64,000 nt of DNA from Paracoccus aestuarii. GTDB taxonomy: Bacteria > Pseudomonadota > Alphaproteobacteria > Rhodobacterales > Rhodobacteraceae. Shown here piece after piece: positions 25,507-34,317 of this stretch. A program made the position numbers and the translations under genes. A model generated the notes under the pieces. It worked only from the letters and a program-made list of their open reading frames with translations, was not told the origin of the DNA and did no database searches. Positions within the stretch are counted from its first letter, which is position 1, and each line of letters begins with the position of its first letter. The stretch lies in assembly GCF_028553885.1 (NCBI RefSeq), contig NZ_CP067169.1:1879501-1943500 (forward strand), given 5' to 3'.

Positions 25507-27404
25507 GACGCGCCCCCCGCAGGCAGGTCGATGACGAAGACGGCCCCGCCCGGCGCCCGCACCAGCCGCAATTCGCCGCCGAAATCCTTGATGATGTTGA
25601 ACGAGATTGACAGGCCCAGCCCCAGCCCCGCCCCCACCCCCTTGGTCGAGAAGAACGGGTCGAAGATCCGCTCCTCCAGACCCTCGGGGATGCCGGGGCC
25701 GTTATCGGCCACGCGCAGCAGCACCCGGCCCGCCGCCCGTTCGGCGGTGACCGTGATGCGGGCATCGTCGCGCCCCTCGGTCGCGTCCAGCGCGTTCGAG
25801 AGCAGGTTCACCACGACCTGCTGGAACCGCACCGGCCCCGCGCGCAGGATCACCGGACCCGGCGGCAGGTCCACGTCCAGCGCGACGGGGCGCTTGCCGA
25901 TGCGCCAGGCGATCACCTCCAGCGCGTCGCGCAGCACGTCATGCAGGTCCACATCGGCCAGCTGGGCATTGGGCTTGCGGGCAAAGTTGCGCAGCGTGCG
26001 GCCGATCTCGGTCATGCGGTCGGTCAGGGACAGGATGCGGGCGATGTTGCCGCGCGCCTCGTCGATGCGGCCGCGGTCCAGATAGGTCACGCTGTTGGCG
26101 GCAAAGTTGCGGACTGCGCCCAGGGGCTGGTTCAGCTCGTGCGAGAGGGCCGCGGACATCTGGCCCAGGGCGGCGAGCTTGGCGGATTGGACCAGGTGGC
26201 GCTGCGTGCGGCGCAGCTCGGCCTCGGTGGCGCGGCGTTCGGTCACCTCGGCCTCCAGCCGGGCGTTCAGGCGGCCCAGCTCGGCGGTGCGGGCGGCGAC
26301 GCGGCCCTCTAGCTGGGCCTGGGCCTCGGCCTGGATGGACAGGCGTTCGCGCAGCCGCGCCCGGCGCTGCGCCACGGCGACCAGCCCGGCCAGCACCGCC
26401 CCCACGATCAGCAGCCCCGCGACCGACCCGATCATCGCCTGGCGCCGGGCGGGGGCGGTGTCCAGCAGGACCTGGACGGTCCAGCCCGCCTCGGGCATCG
26501 CCTCGGACACGGCGACGAATTCGCGCCGCGTGCCGGGCATGTCCAGCCGCAGCACCGGGTGGCGGTCCACCCGCCCCGCCATCTGCAAGGGCAGCATCGG
26601 GATCGGCTCGTCGTCATAGCGGCGGGTCGCGGTGACTCGGTCGCGCGCCTCGGGCGTCAGGGGGGCCAGGGACCGGAACTGCCAGTCGCGGCGGCTGGCC
26701 AGAAAGACGATGCCCTCGTCATCGGTGACGATCATCTCGTATTCGGCGGCGCGCCAGCTGTCCTCGATCAGGTCCACATCGACCTTCAGCGCCAGGACGC
26801 CCAGGATGCGCCCGCGATCCATCACCGGTGCGGAAAAGTAATAGCCCCGCTTGCCCGATGTCGTGCCAAGCGCAAAGAACCGCCCCGGCCCGCCGGTGAT
26901 CGCATCGGTGAAATAGGGCCGGTATTCAAAGCTTTCCCCGACAAAGCTGAGATCGCGGTCGAAATTGCTGGCCGCGATCGTGCGCCCGGTCGCGGTCATC
27001 ACATAAGCATCCGACAGCCCCATCAGCTGGGCCACGTGCCGCAGATAGAGGTTCGCCGCCGCCACATCCGCCACGCCTGCATCGGGGCGCAGCGCCTCGA
27101 CCAGGACGCCCGACCGGGCCATCAGCTCGGGCAGGCGCTCGTACCGCGCCAGCTCGCCCCGCAGGCCCGACACGGCCAGGCGCAGGATGTTCTCGCCCTG
27201 CGGGACGGTGGCGGCGACGGTGCGCGCGGCCAGCCAGGCATTGCCCTGGACCAGCATGCCCCAGCCCAGGACCAGCAGCGTCAGCACCGCCAGCCCCCGC
27301 CGGCGCAGCTGCCGATCGGGGCGCGCGGCCCAGACCGGCCGTTGCGCCATGGCCTCCGTCGCCTGAACCACCGCCGTCGCCCCCCCGCCTGTCGCGCGCA
27401 TCAT
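25503..27404 (-). CDS. DctB-like sensor histidine kinase
   Basis: Two transmembrane helices (near residues 40 and 330) flank a periplasmic double-Cache-type domain. A coiled region follows, then the H-box ALSHELNQPLGAVRNFAANS and an ATPase domain with NLLSNALDA, DNGPGIP and GAGLGLGLSISFNI. This is the layout of DctB, which senses C4-dicarboxylates. The start is uncertain: two adjacent ATGs at 27404/27401, an upstream codon at 27440 or ATG 27350 are possible. It pairs with the DctD-like regulator and sits upstream of the TRAP genes. Confidence 0.92.
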   Translation of the reverse strand: MMRATGGGATAVVQATEAMAQRPVWAARPDRQLRRRGLAVLTLLVLGWGMLVQGNAWLAARTVAATVPQGENILRLAVSGLRGELARYERLPELMARSGVLVEALRPDAGVADVAAANLYLRHVAQLMGLSDAYVMTATGRTIAASNFDRDLSFVGESFEYRPYFTDAITGGPGRFFALGTTSGKRGYYFSAPVMDRGRILGVLALKVDVDLIEDSWRAAEYEMIVTDDEGIVFLASRRDWQFRSLAPLTPEARDRVTATRRYDDEPIPMLPLQMAGRVDRHPVLRLDMPGTRREFVAVSEAMPEAGWTVQVLLDTAPARRQAMIGSVAGLLIVGAVLAGLVAVAQRRARLRERLSIQAEAQAQLEGRVAARTAELGRLNARLEAEVTERRATEAELRRTQRHLVQSAKLAALGQMSAALSHELNQPLGAVRNFAANSVTYLDRGRIDEARGNIARILSLTDRMTEIGRTLRNFARKPNAQLADVDLHDVLRDALEVIAWRIGKRPVALDVDLPPGPVILRAGPVRFQQVVVNLLSNALDATEGRDDARITVTAERAAGRVLLRVADNGPGIPEGLEERIFDPFFSTKGVGAGLGLGLSISFNIIKDFGGELRLVRAPGGAVFVIDLPAGGAS

Positions 27405-27484
27405 CCCCAAAGCCGCCCCCCGGGGCAAGCCGCTTGCCAAGCCTTGGCCGATGCCGGATTGTCCGGCGAAAGGAAAGGGTCGCC

Positions 27485-28102
27485 ATGACGGAACGGATCG
27501 GGCTGGAGGCGCTGACGGCGCGGCTGCGGGACCTGGCGCGGGGGCCGGGCCGGGCGATGGTGGCCTTGGCCGGCCCCCCCGGCGCGGGCAAGAGCCATGT
27601 GACCGACGCGCTGCTGGCGGCGGTGAGGGGGGCGGCGCTGCTGCCGATGGACGGGTTTCACCTGGATGACCGGCTGCTGACGGCGCGGGGCGATCTGGCG
27701 CGCAAGGGTGCGCCGTGGACCTTTGATCTGGACGGTTTCGCGGTGATGCTGGACCGGCTGGCGGCGGATGACGGGCGCGCGGTGCTGGCCCCCGTCTTCG
27801 ACCGCGACCTGGAGATCAGCCGCGCCGCCGCGCGCGAGATCGCGCCCGAGGCCCGGCTGATCCTGGTCGAGGGGAACTATCTGCTGCTGGACCAGCCCGG
27901 CTGGCGCGATCTGGCCCGGCATTTCGCGCTGAGCGTGATGCTGGACGTCCCCGAACCCGTGCTGCGCGCCCGTCTGGCCGCCCGCTGGCGCGCCCTGCCC
28001 CCCGATCAGGCCCGCGCGAAGCTGGAGGGGAACGACCTGCCCAACATGGCGCTGGTCCTGCAGGCCAGCCGCGCGCCGGACGTGATCCTGCCCAACGGCT
28101 AG
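27485..28102 (+). CDS. P-loop nucleoside/nucleotide kinase family protein (uridine kinase/PRK fold)
   Basis: This 205-residue protein has a P-loop GPPGAGKS (residues 30-37), then LPMDGFHLDD and the Lid/Asp motif LILVEGNYLLL typical of the uridine kinase-phosphoribulokinase superfamily (YggC/FrcK-like members). It presumably phosphorylates a sugar or nucleoside. AAAGGAAAGG precedes the start. It stands alone, divergent from the kinase gene and overlapping by four bases at its stop with the convergent ABC permease. Substrate unknown. Confidence 0.85.
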   Translation: MTERIGLEALTARLRDLARGPGRAMVALAGPPGAGKSHVTDALLAAVRGAALLPMDGFHLDDRLLTARGDLARKGAPWTFDLDGFAVMLDRLAADDGRAVLAPVFDRDLEISRAAAREIAPEARLILVEGNYLLLDQPGWRDLARHFALSVMLDVPEPVLRARLAARWRALPPDQARAKLEGNDLPNMALVLQASRAPDVILPNG

Positions 28103-28884
28103 GCCCGCCTGCGGCGCGCGATCTCATAGGCGATGGCGCCGATCACGGTCGCCACGATGATGACCAAGGCCAGCGCGTTCACGGCGGGCGTCAGGCCGGT
28201 GCGGACCTTGGTGGCGATGAAGACCGTCAGCGGCGTCTCGAACCCGCGCACGAAGAGGGTCGTGTTGTAGTTCTCGATCGATTGCAGCACCGCCAGCCCG
28301 GCCGAGGCCAGTAGCGCGGGACGCAGGAAGGGCAGCGTCACGCGGCGGAACACCATGGTCCGCGATGCGCCCAGGCCCAAGGCCGCCTCCTCCTGCGTGC
28401 GGTCGAAACGTTGCAGGCGCGCCATGACCATCAGCATCACATAGCAGATGATGAAGGTCGATTGCGCCAGCACGATCAGGAAGACGCCGCCGCCCACCCC
28501 CATCTGCCGCCACAGGATCAGGGTGGAAATCCCGATCACCACCCCCGGCGTCAGCAGCGGAGAGACCATCACCGCATAGGCGAAGCTGCGCGCCCGCGCA
28601 TGCAGCGAAGTCAGCACCAGCGCCGCCGCCGTGCCCACCGGCACCACGATCAGCACCACGCAGACCGCGACCAGCACCGATGTCCAGAGCGACTGCCACA
28701 TGGCCGCATCGGCCCACATCGCGCGGAACCAGTCGGTCGTCGTGCCCTGCCACGGGATCACCGTGGGAAAGCGGCTTTCGTTGAAGGCGGCGGCGCCCAT
28801 GATGATCAGCGGCGCGAACAGATAGATCGCGAAGACCGCCAGATACAGCCAGAACAGCGCGCCGAAGATCCGATCCGCCCTCAT
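28099..28884 (-). CDS. ABC transporter permease, PotC-type (polyamine family)
   Basis: The start is chosen at 28884, where ATGA overlaps the stop of the upstream permease, giving 261 residues with six helices. The cytoplasmic EAA loop reads EEAALGLGASRTMVFRRVTLPFLRP. It is the second membrane subunit of a spermidine/putrescine-type importer encoded in the order binding protein, ATPase, PotB-like, PotC-like. It ends the operon and converges on the P-loop kinase gene. Confidence 0.93.
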   Translation of the reverse strand: MRADRIFGALFWLYLAVFAIYLFAPLIIMGAAAFNESRFPTVIPWQGTTTDWFRAMWADAAMWQSLWTSVLVAVCVVLIVVPVGTAAALVLTSLHARARSFAYAVMVSPLLTPGVVIGISTLILWRQMGVGGGVFLIVLAQSTFIICYVMLMVMARLQRFDRTQEEAALGLGASRTMVFRRVTLPFLRPALLASAGLAVLQSIENYNTTLFVRGFETPLTVFIATKVRTGLTPAVNALALVIIVATVIGAIAYEIARRRRA

Positions 28885-29762
28885 TTCGCGACATCCGTCA
28901 GGTTGACGCGGAACAGCCGCAGGGTGATCAGCACGACCGCCAGGCACAGGACCAGCAGGACCAGCGCATAGGCCGCGCCGCGGTTCCAGTCGCCGCCCTC
29001 GAAGAACCAGTTATAGATGATCTCGGTGAACCATCGGCTGCCGGGCGATCCCAGCAGGGCGGGCGCGACATAGCTGCCCGCCGCCAGCATGAAGGTGAAG
29101 ACGAATCCCGTCGCGATCCCCGCCTTGGCGTGGGGGATGACCACGCGGGTATGGATGCGCCAAGGCGATGCGCCCAGGTCGCGGGCGGCCTCGATCTGGG
29201 CCTTTTCCAGCGATTCGATGGCGTTGTAGATCGGCAGCAGCATGAACAGGATATAGGCATAGACCATCGCCGCCAGCACGCCGCCATCCCCCTGCCAGCG
29301 GATCGGGCCGTCGATGATCCCCAGGTTCAGCAGCACCGCATTCAGCGGCCCGCGATAGGCCAGGATGATGAACCAGGCCAGCGTGCGCAGGACCTCGTTG
29401 ATGAAGAAGGGGATGATGATCAGCATCAGCGCGATGGCCAGCTGGCCGGTCGTGGCGCGCTGCGCCATCCAGAAGGCGATGGGATAGCAGACCAGGAAGG
29501 TCACCGCCGCCACCAGCCCGCTGGCCCAGATGGTCTTGAAGAAGATCGCGCGATGGGTGGCCTCGCCCGCCAGATAGGTGATGTTGGCCAGGCTGTAGCG
29601 GTCATCCGGCCCGCCGATGGCGGCGGGCGGCAGGTTGGGGCGCAGGGCATAGTCGATCATCATCAGGTTCGGGGCCAGCACCATCACCGCCAGCCAGAAC
29701 AGAACCAGGATGAGGAAGATCGTCGAAAGCCCCGGCCCGAAACGGTTTTTCAGATCACCCAT
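28881..29762 (-). CDS. ABC transporter permease, PotB-type (polyamine family)
   Basis: The ATG at 29762 lies inside the end of the ATPase gene (eight-base overlap) and gives 293 residues. The EAA loop is IEAARDLGASPWRIHTRVVIPHAKAG. A large periplasmic loop after the first helix (LRPNLPPAAIGGPDDRYSLANITYL) is typical of PotB relatives. It forms the membrane channel with the downstream permease. Confidence 0.93.
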   Translation of the reverse strand: MGDLKNRFGPGLSTIFLILVLFWLAVMVLAPNLMMIDYALRPNLPPAAIGGPDDRYSLANITYLAGEATHRAIFFKTIWASGLVAAVTFLVCYPIAFWMAQRATTGQLAIALMLIIIPFFINEVLRTLAWFIILAYRGPLNAVLLNLGIIDGPIRWQGDGGVLAAMVYAYILFMLLPIYNAIESLEKAQIEAARDLGASPWRIHTRVVIPHAKAGIATGFVFTFMLAAGSYVAPALLGSPGSRWFTEIIYNWFFEGGDWNRGAAYALVLLVLCLAVVLITLRLFRVNLTDVAK

Positions 29763-30819
29763 CGCCCAGAACCACCGCATGACCGGGGGCGAAGCCGAAG
29801 CCCGCCCGGCTGCCCGGCGCGGGCGCGTCCGCCAGCCGTGTGGACGGCACCGAGGCCGCCAGCGCCGCCCCCCCGTCGAACCGCCCATGGACCAGGGCGA
29901 AGGCACCCTCGAAATCCACGCGCTCGATCTGGGCGGTCAGGCGGTTCGTGTCCAGGTTGGGCATCAAGGCCTCGGGGCGGACATAGATCGTGCCGGCGGC
30001 GCCCGGCACCGCCCCCTGCCCGGCCCGGCCCGTCAGCGGGCCCAGATCGGTGTCGATCCGGGCGATGCCGTCGGCCACCTGGGCGATGCGGCCCGCAATG
30101 GCGTTCGTCTCGCCCACGAAACGGGCGACGAAGGGGGTGGCGGGGTTGTCGTAAAGCTCGCGCGGGCTGGCCACCTGCTGCAGCAGGCCCGCCGACATCA
30201 CGGCGACGCGGTCCGACATCGCCAAGGCCTCGGACTGATCATGGGTGATGTAGATGAAGGTCACGCCCGTGCGTTTCTGCAGGGCGCGCAGTTCCGCCCG
30301 CATATGCTGGCGCAGCTTCAGGTCCAGCGCGGATAGCGGCTCGTCCAGCAGCAGGACGCCGGGTTCGACGGCCAGGGCGCGGGCGATGGCCACGCGCTGG
30401 CGCTGGCCGCCGGACAGCTCGCCCGGCATGCGATCGCCGTAACCCTCCAGCGCGATCAGGCGCAGCAGGTCGTCGGCCTTGGCGCGACGTTCGGCGCGGC
30501 CCACGCCGCGGGCCTCCAGGCCGAAGGCGATGTTGTCGCGCACCGACATCAGCGGAAACAGCGCCAGCGACTGAAAGATCATCGCGGTCGGGCGCTGGTT
30601 GGGGCCAAGGCCACGCATGTCGCGGTCACCGATCAGCACGCGCCCCTCGGTCGGCTCGATGAAGCCCGCGATCATGCGCAGGATCGTCGTCTTGCCGCAG
30701 CCCGACGGGCCCAGGATCGAGAAGAACTCGCCCGCCCGGACCTTGAAGCTGACATCGCTGACCGCGCGGGTCGTGCCGAAGGTCATGCCGATATCGGCCA
30801 GTTCGACGGAATGGGACAT
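29755..30819 (-). CDS. ABC transporter ATP-binding protein, PotA-type
   Basis: The 354-residue protein has Walker A GPSGCGKTT, signature LSGGQRQRVAIARAL, Walker B VLLLDEPLSALD and a C-terminal TOBE-type domain, as in PotA/FbpC ATPases. Two adjacent ATGs lie beside AGGAGGG; the second (30819) has the better spacing. It energises the polyamine-type importer and overlaps the first permease gene. Confidence 0.95.
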   Translation of the reverse strand: MSHSVELADIGMTFGTTRAVSDVSFKVRAGEFFSILGPSGCGKTTILRMIAGFIEPTEGRVLIGDRDMRGLGPNQRPTAMIFQSLALFPLMSVRDNIAFGLEARGVGRAERRAKADDLLRLIALEGYGDRMPGELSGGQRQRVAIARALAVEPGVLLLDEPLSALDLKLRQHMRAELRALQKRTGVTFIYITHDQSEALAMSDRVAVMSAGLLQQVASPRELYDNPATPFVARFVGETNAIAGRIAQVADGIARIDTDLGPLTGRAGQGAVPGAAGTIYVRPEALMPNLDTNRLTAQIERVDFEGAFALVHGRFDGGAALAASVPSTRLADAPAPGSRAGFGFAPGHAVVLGDG

Positions 30820-30834
30820 CATCCCTCCTGCGTT

Positions 30835-30854
30835 GGGGCGGCCCGGGCCGCCCC
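30835..30854 (-). terminator. Perfect 20-bp palindrome between binding protein and ATPase genes
   Basis: GGGGCGGCCCGGGCCGCCCC is perfectly self-complementary and can fold into a stem of about eight pairs in the 46-base gap after the binding-protein stop. It lacks a thymine tract. Its position suggests an attenuating or 3'-stabilising hairpin that favours the binding-protein message. Confidence 0.55.
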
Positions 30855-30865
30855 GTTCCGGGTCA

Positions 30866-31984
30866 TCAGGCCGACAGGAAGCGGTCCTGATATTCGTTGC
30901 GACGCGTGATGTACCAGCTTTCCTGGATCGGCCACCACCACAACTTGTCCAGCGCATCGCCCGGATAGGCGGCGGCGAAGAAGGCCCGCGCCTCGTCCGA
31001 GATCAGCTGGTCCGAGCCCACCGCCGTCGAGTTGATCTTGGTCGCGTTGGTATACATCGCGCCCGCCTCGGGGGTCAGGAACCAGTTGATGAATTCATAG
31101 GCGCCATCCAGGTTGGCGGCCCCGGCGGGGATGGACAGGCCCTCCATCCAGGCCAGCGCGCCTTCGCGGGGCGCGATGAAGCCCACGGGCAGGCCTTCCT
31201 CGGACAGGGCGGCGGCGGTGGAATCCCAGGTCTGGCCGATGGTCGCGCCGTTGACGCGGAACGCGCCCTGGGCCTCGTTCTCGTTGGTCCAGAACTGGAT
31301 GATGCTGCCCTTGCGCTCGATCGCCTCGGCCAGGATGGCGTCGAAGATCTCGGTCTGGGCGGCCTCGTCGGTGAAGGCGTCCAGCAGCGGGCGCGGCAGG
31401 CGGCCCTCGGCCTCCATCCACAGGCCCAGCCCGATCAGCGAGGAATGGCCGCGCACGGTGGCCTGCGCGCCCTCGGCCCACAGATCGCCATAGGAGGCGG
31501 TGCCGTATTCCAGCGGGTTCTGGTCGCGGTCGAAGGCCAGGGCCTCGGTGCCCCAATCGGTCGGCACCTGGAATCGCTGGCCGTCCACCACGGCGCCCAG
31601 ATCGGTCGAATTCTCCCACGCGCTTGGCAGGACGCGGTCGATCTGGATGCGGGATTCGTCGATGGGCTGGACCAAGCCGAATTCGACATAGTTCGGCACG
31701 CGGTCCACGGTCGGCCAGATCAGGTCGAACCCACCGCCGTTATTGGCGCGCAGCTGGTTCAGCAATTCGTCATTGGTTCCATAGGGCGTGAAGTTCGGGG
31801 TGATCCCGGTGGCCTCCTGAAAGGCGCCCAGGATCTCGTCGTTCAGATAGCCGGCCCAGGCAAAGATGTTCACCGTGCCCGCACCTTGGGCCATGGCCCG
31901 CCGCGCCAGGAAGGGCGAGGCCAGCGAGACGCCCGCCGTGGCGGCCGCGCCGCGCAGCAATCCGCGTCGATCGATCCGTGTCAT
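30866..31984 (-). CDS. ABC transporter periplasmic binding protein, PotD-type
   Basis: The ATG at 31984 follows AGGAGGAT and gives 372 residues. The N-terminus MTRIDRRGLLRGAAATAGVSLASPF is a twin-arginine-like signal ending at AMAQ. The mature protein begins GTVNIFAWAGYLNDEILGAF, as in spermidine/putrescine-binding proteins, and continues with NNGGGFDLIWPTVDRV. It is the first gene of the importer operon. The actual ligand (polyamine or another cationic or amino compound) is not certain. Confidence 0.92.
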   Translation of the reverse strand: MTRIDRRGLLRGAAATAGVSLASPFLARRAMAQGAGTVNIFAWAGYLNDEILGAFQEATGITPNFTPYGTNDELLNQLRANNGGGFDLIWPTVDRVPNYVEFGLVQPIDESRIQIDRVLPSAWENSTDLGAVVDGQRFQVPTDWGTEALAFDRDQNPLEYGTASYGDLWAEGAQATVRGHSSLIGLGLWMEAEGRLPRPLLDAFTDEAAQTEIFDAILAEAIERKGSIIQFWTNENEAQGAFRVNGATIGQTWDSTAAALSEEGLPVGFIAPREGALAWMEGLSIPAGAANLDGAYEFINWFLTPEAGAMYTNATKINSTAVGSDQLISDEARAFFAAAYPGDALDKLWWWPIQESWYITRRNEYQDRFLSA

Positions 31985-32081
31985 TCGATGATCCTCCTTG
32001 TCGATGTCATGAAGATGACATCCCATAGCCGCGGAGCATGTCGGCAAAATGACACGACGCCAAGGGGTTTTCACGACAAGA

Positions 32082-32101
32082 GGCCGCCCCGGGGGGCGGC
32101 C
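32082..32101 (-). terminator. Hairpin after the periplasmic PepSY-like gene
   Basis: GGCCGCCCC and GGGGCGGCC form nine complementary bases around a two-base centre, 22 bases past the stop of the gene at 32124-33131. TCTTGTCGTG follows on the minus strand, so only a weak thymine bias is present. It probably separates that gene from the transporter operon. Confidence 0.55.
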
Positions 32102-32123
32102 CTGCATGGCGCTGCGCGACCGC

Positions 32124-33131
32124 TCAGCGGGCGGTTTCGCGCACCAGTTGTCCGCGCGGGTCCAGTTCCAGCCGCACCGCCTCGCCGTCGGGATTGGTGG
32201 CGTCCAGGATGATGCGCGGGCCCTGCGGCATCATCAGGCCGAAATCGCTGTAGCCGGCCTCGGACAGGCGCTGATTCGCCGCGACCGTGTCGAACTGGCC
32301 CATGGGGGCGCCGAACTGGCCCATGGCCGGGCCGCGCGGGCCGCCGGGGCCACGACCCTCGGCGCGGTCGTGACGGGGCCCGCGGCCCTCGGCGCGGTCA
32401 TGGCGCGGGCCGCGGCCCTCGCGTCCGGCGCGCTCGCCTTCGCGGCCAAAGCGCATGACGCCGCCGGCATCGTCCAGATGCACCCGCATCCGCGCGCCCT
32501 CCGCATCGCGGCCGCGCAGCTCGAAGCCGTTGCGGGCCGGGCGGATGCGCTCGATCCGGGCGAATTGCGACAGCAGCTCGTTGCCGCGCACGGCCTGGGG
32601 CAGGATCGCGTCGATGACCGGCTGCGACAGGGCGGCATCGTCCAGCTTGGCCTCGATCAGCTGGTGATCGGGCGAGAACTTGAGCTCGACCTCGCGGTTC
32701 TGCGCATCGAAGCCCTCGATCTCGATATGGCGGGGATGGACCTTGATCTCCTCATAGGTGGCAAAGACCTGCATCGCGGGGTGGTCGCGGATCTGGGGCG
32801 GCAGGGCGCGGGCGACCAGATCGGCGGGCAGGACGCCGTCATCGGCCTCCAGCTTGACCAGGTTGTCCTGCATGTCGAATTCGGCCTCGATCTCGGTGCC
32901 GTCGGGCAGATAGCCCTCGATCTTGCGCATCCCGTCGCGCTTGGTCTCGACCTTCAGGCGGTCCAGCGCCAGGCCGTCCAGCAGCGCGGGCAGCTGGGTC
33001 GCGGCGGGGGCCGCAGGGGCGGCGATGGTCGGGGCGGCGGGGGCCGTTTCGGGCGCGGTGGTCTGGGCGGCCAGCGGCATCGCGGTCATCAGCGCCAGAA
33101 CGGCGGCGGTCGAGGCAAGGCGTTTCATCAT
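32124..33131 (-). CDS. Secreted protein with PepSY-like modules and a His/Arg-rich repeat
   Basis: This 335-residue protein has a signal peptide (MMKRLASTAAVLALMTAMPLAAQ) and an Ala/Pro/Thr-rich spacer. About three small alpha-beta modules resembling PepSY units follow (for example HIEIEGFDAQNREVELKFSPDHQLIEAK). The module before the C-terminus is preceded by a basic repeat of GRGPRHDRAE. It is divergent from a second PepSY protein and the two-component system at 33,253-35,612. I infer an envelope protein connected with that sensor. No catalytic residues are recognisable. Confidence 0.75.
   Translation of the reverse strand: MMKRLASTAAVLALMTAMPLAAQTTAPETAPAAPTIAAPAAPAATQLPALLDGLALDRLKVETKRDGMRKIEGYLPDGTEIEAEFDMQDNLVKLEADDGVLPADLVARALPPQIRDHPAMQVFATYEEIKVHPRHIEIEGFDAQNREVELKFSPDHQLIEAKLDDAALSQPVIDAILPQAVRGNELLSQFARIERIRPARNGFELRGRDAEGARMRVHLDDAGGVMRFGREGERAGREGRGPRHDRAEGRGPRHDRAEGRGPGGPRGPAMGQFGAPMGQFDTVAANQRLSEAGYSDFGLMMPQGPRIILDATNPDGEAVRLELDPRGQLVRETAR
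32353..32420 (-). repeat. 30-bp coding repeat (GRGPRHDRAE units)
   Basis: Two near-identical 30-base units and the start of a third lie in frame inside the secreted PepSY-like gene. Each encodes GRGPRHDRAE, giving alternating basic, acidic and histidine residues. Such a tract could bind metal or anionic polymer, but this is only composition. Confidence 0.7.
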
Positions 33132-33252
33132 CTTCTCCGTCGTATCGGGGGCGTCATGCCCCATCTGCGAATCGGTCTAGCGCATGGGCGCCGAACCGAA
33201 TGCCAATGCGCCATTTGGTTTCCATTTCCCTTTCCGCTGTCATACTGGGCCG

Positions 33253-33648
33253 ATGAAGCGCGCGCACCCCGTTCCCGCCCTGATCCTGGCCGCCCTGATG
33301 GCGCTGGCCGCGGCACCCGTCGCGGCCCAATCCGATGGCGCGCAGGCCGATGCCGCGCAACCCGATGCCGCGCAGGCCGAGGGCGACCCTTGGGCCGAGG
33401 GGTTCCGCCCCCTGCCCCTGCATCAGCTGGCCGAGCGCGTCTCGGGCCGCTATGCCGGGCGCCTGGTCGCGGCCGAGACGCGCCCCCCCACCCCCCCGGA
33501 ACGGGATCTGGGGGCCGAGCTGGTCTATGAATTCCGGCTGGTCACCCCTGACCGCAACATCCTCAACATCCGGCTGGATGCCCGGACGGGGCGCTTTCTG
33601 GACGTGGCGGGCCAAGGCCAGCTGCAGGCCCGGCGGCCCCGGAACTGA
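33253..33648 (+). CDS. PepSY domain periplasmic protein
   Basis: The ATG at 33253 gives 131 residues with a signal peptide (MKRAHPVPALILAALMALAAAPVAAQ) and an Ala/Gln/Asp spacer (DGAQADAAQPDAAQAEG). A single PepSY domain follows (HQLAERVSGRYAGRLVAAE ... ELVYEFRLVTPDRNILNIRLDARTG). It lies nine bases upstream of the response regulator and is probably in the same transcript. Small PepSY proteins next to OmpR-type systems are thought to modulate the sensor in the periplasm. Confidence 0.88.
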   Translation: MKRAHPVPALILAALMALAAAPVAAQSDGAQADAAQPDAAQAEGDPWAEGFRPLPLHQLAERVSGRYAGRLVAAETRPPTPPERDLGAELVYEFRLVTPDRNILNIRLDARTGRFLDVAGQGQLQARRPRN

Positions 33649-33657
33649 AGGACCCCC

Positions 33658-34317
33658 ATGCGTGCCCTGATCGTCGAGGACGACCCCCAACTGGCCCAGC
33701 AGCTGTCCCGCGCGATGACGGATGCGGGCTTCGTCACGGATATCGCCGCCGACGGCACCGAGGGCGAGTTCCTGGGATCGACCGAAAGCTATGACGTGGC
33801 GGTGCTGGATCTGGGCCTGCCCGGCCTGTCGGGGATCGAGGTGCTGACCCGCTGGCGCGACCAGGGGCTGGCGCTGCCGGTGCTGATCCTGACGGCGCGG
33901 GGCGACTGGACGGACAAGGTCGCGGGGTTCCGCGCGGGCGCCGACGATTATGCGGTGAAGCCCTTCCGGCTGGAGGAGGTCGTGCTGCGCGCCCAGACCC
34001 TGATCCGCCGCGCCGCGGGCCATGCGCGCCCGGTCATCCAGGCCGGGCGGCTGCAGCTGGACGGACAGCTGGGCGTCATCACCCGTGACGGGATGGCGCT
34101 GCGGCTCACGGCCTTCGAATCGCGGATCCTGACCTATCTGATCCACCACCAGGACCGCGTCGTGACCCGGACCGAGCTGTCCGACCATCTCTATGAGGCG
34201 CAGGCCGACCGCGACTTCAAGTCGATCGAGGTCGTGATCGGCCGCCTGCGCCGCAAGATCGGCGAGGGCGTGATCGAGACCCGGCGCGGCGAGGGCTATG
34301 TCCTGAGGTCGCGATGA
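33658..34317 (+). CDS. OmpR/PhoB family response regulator
   Basis: The 219-residue protein has a receiver domain with Asp51 region VAVLDLGLPGLSGIEVL, conserved Lys in DDYAVKPF, and a C-terminal winged helix (LTAFESRILTYLIHHQDRVVTRTELSDHLYE ... VVIGRLRRKIG). It resembles the QseB/PmrA group. The start follows GGACCCCC only loosely. Its stop overlaps the start of the histidine kinase by four bases (ATGA). Targets are likely the divergent and upstream PepSY genes, by position only. Confidence 0.95.
   Translation: MRALIVEDDPQLAQQLSRAMTDAGFVTDIAADGTEGEFLGSTESYDVAVLDLGLPGLSGIEVLTRWRDQGLALPVLILTARGDWTDKVAGFRAGADDYAVKPFRLEEVVLRAQTLIRRAAGHARPVIQAGRLQLDGQLGVITRDGMALRLTAFESRILTYLIHHQDRVVTRTELSDHLYEAQADRDFKSIEVVIGRLRRKIGEGVIETRRGEGYVLRSR

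Noticed and set aside
32353-32420. Tandem repeats considered as a CRISPR-like array.
   Set aside because: The units are contiguous without spacers, in frame inside a coding gene, and encode a peptide repeat.
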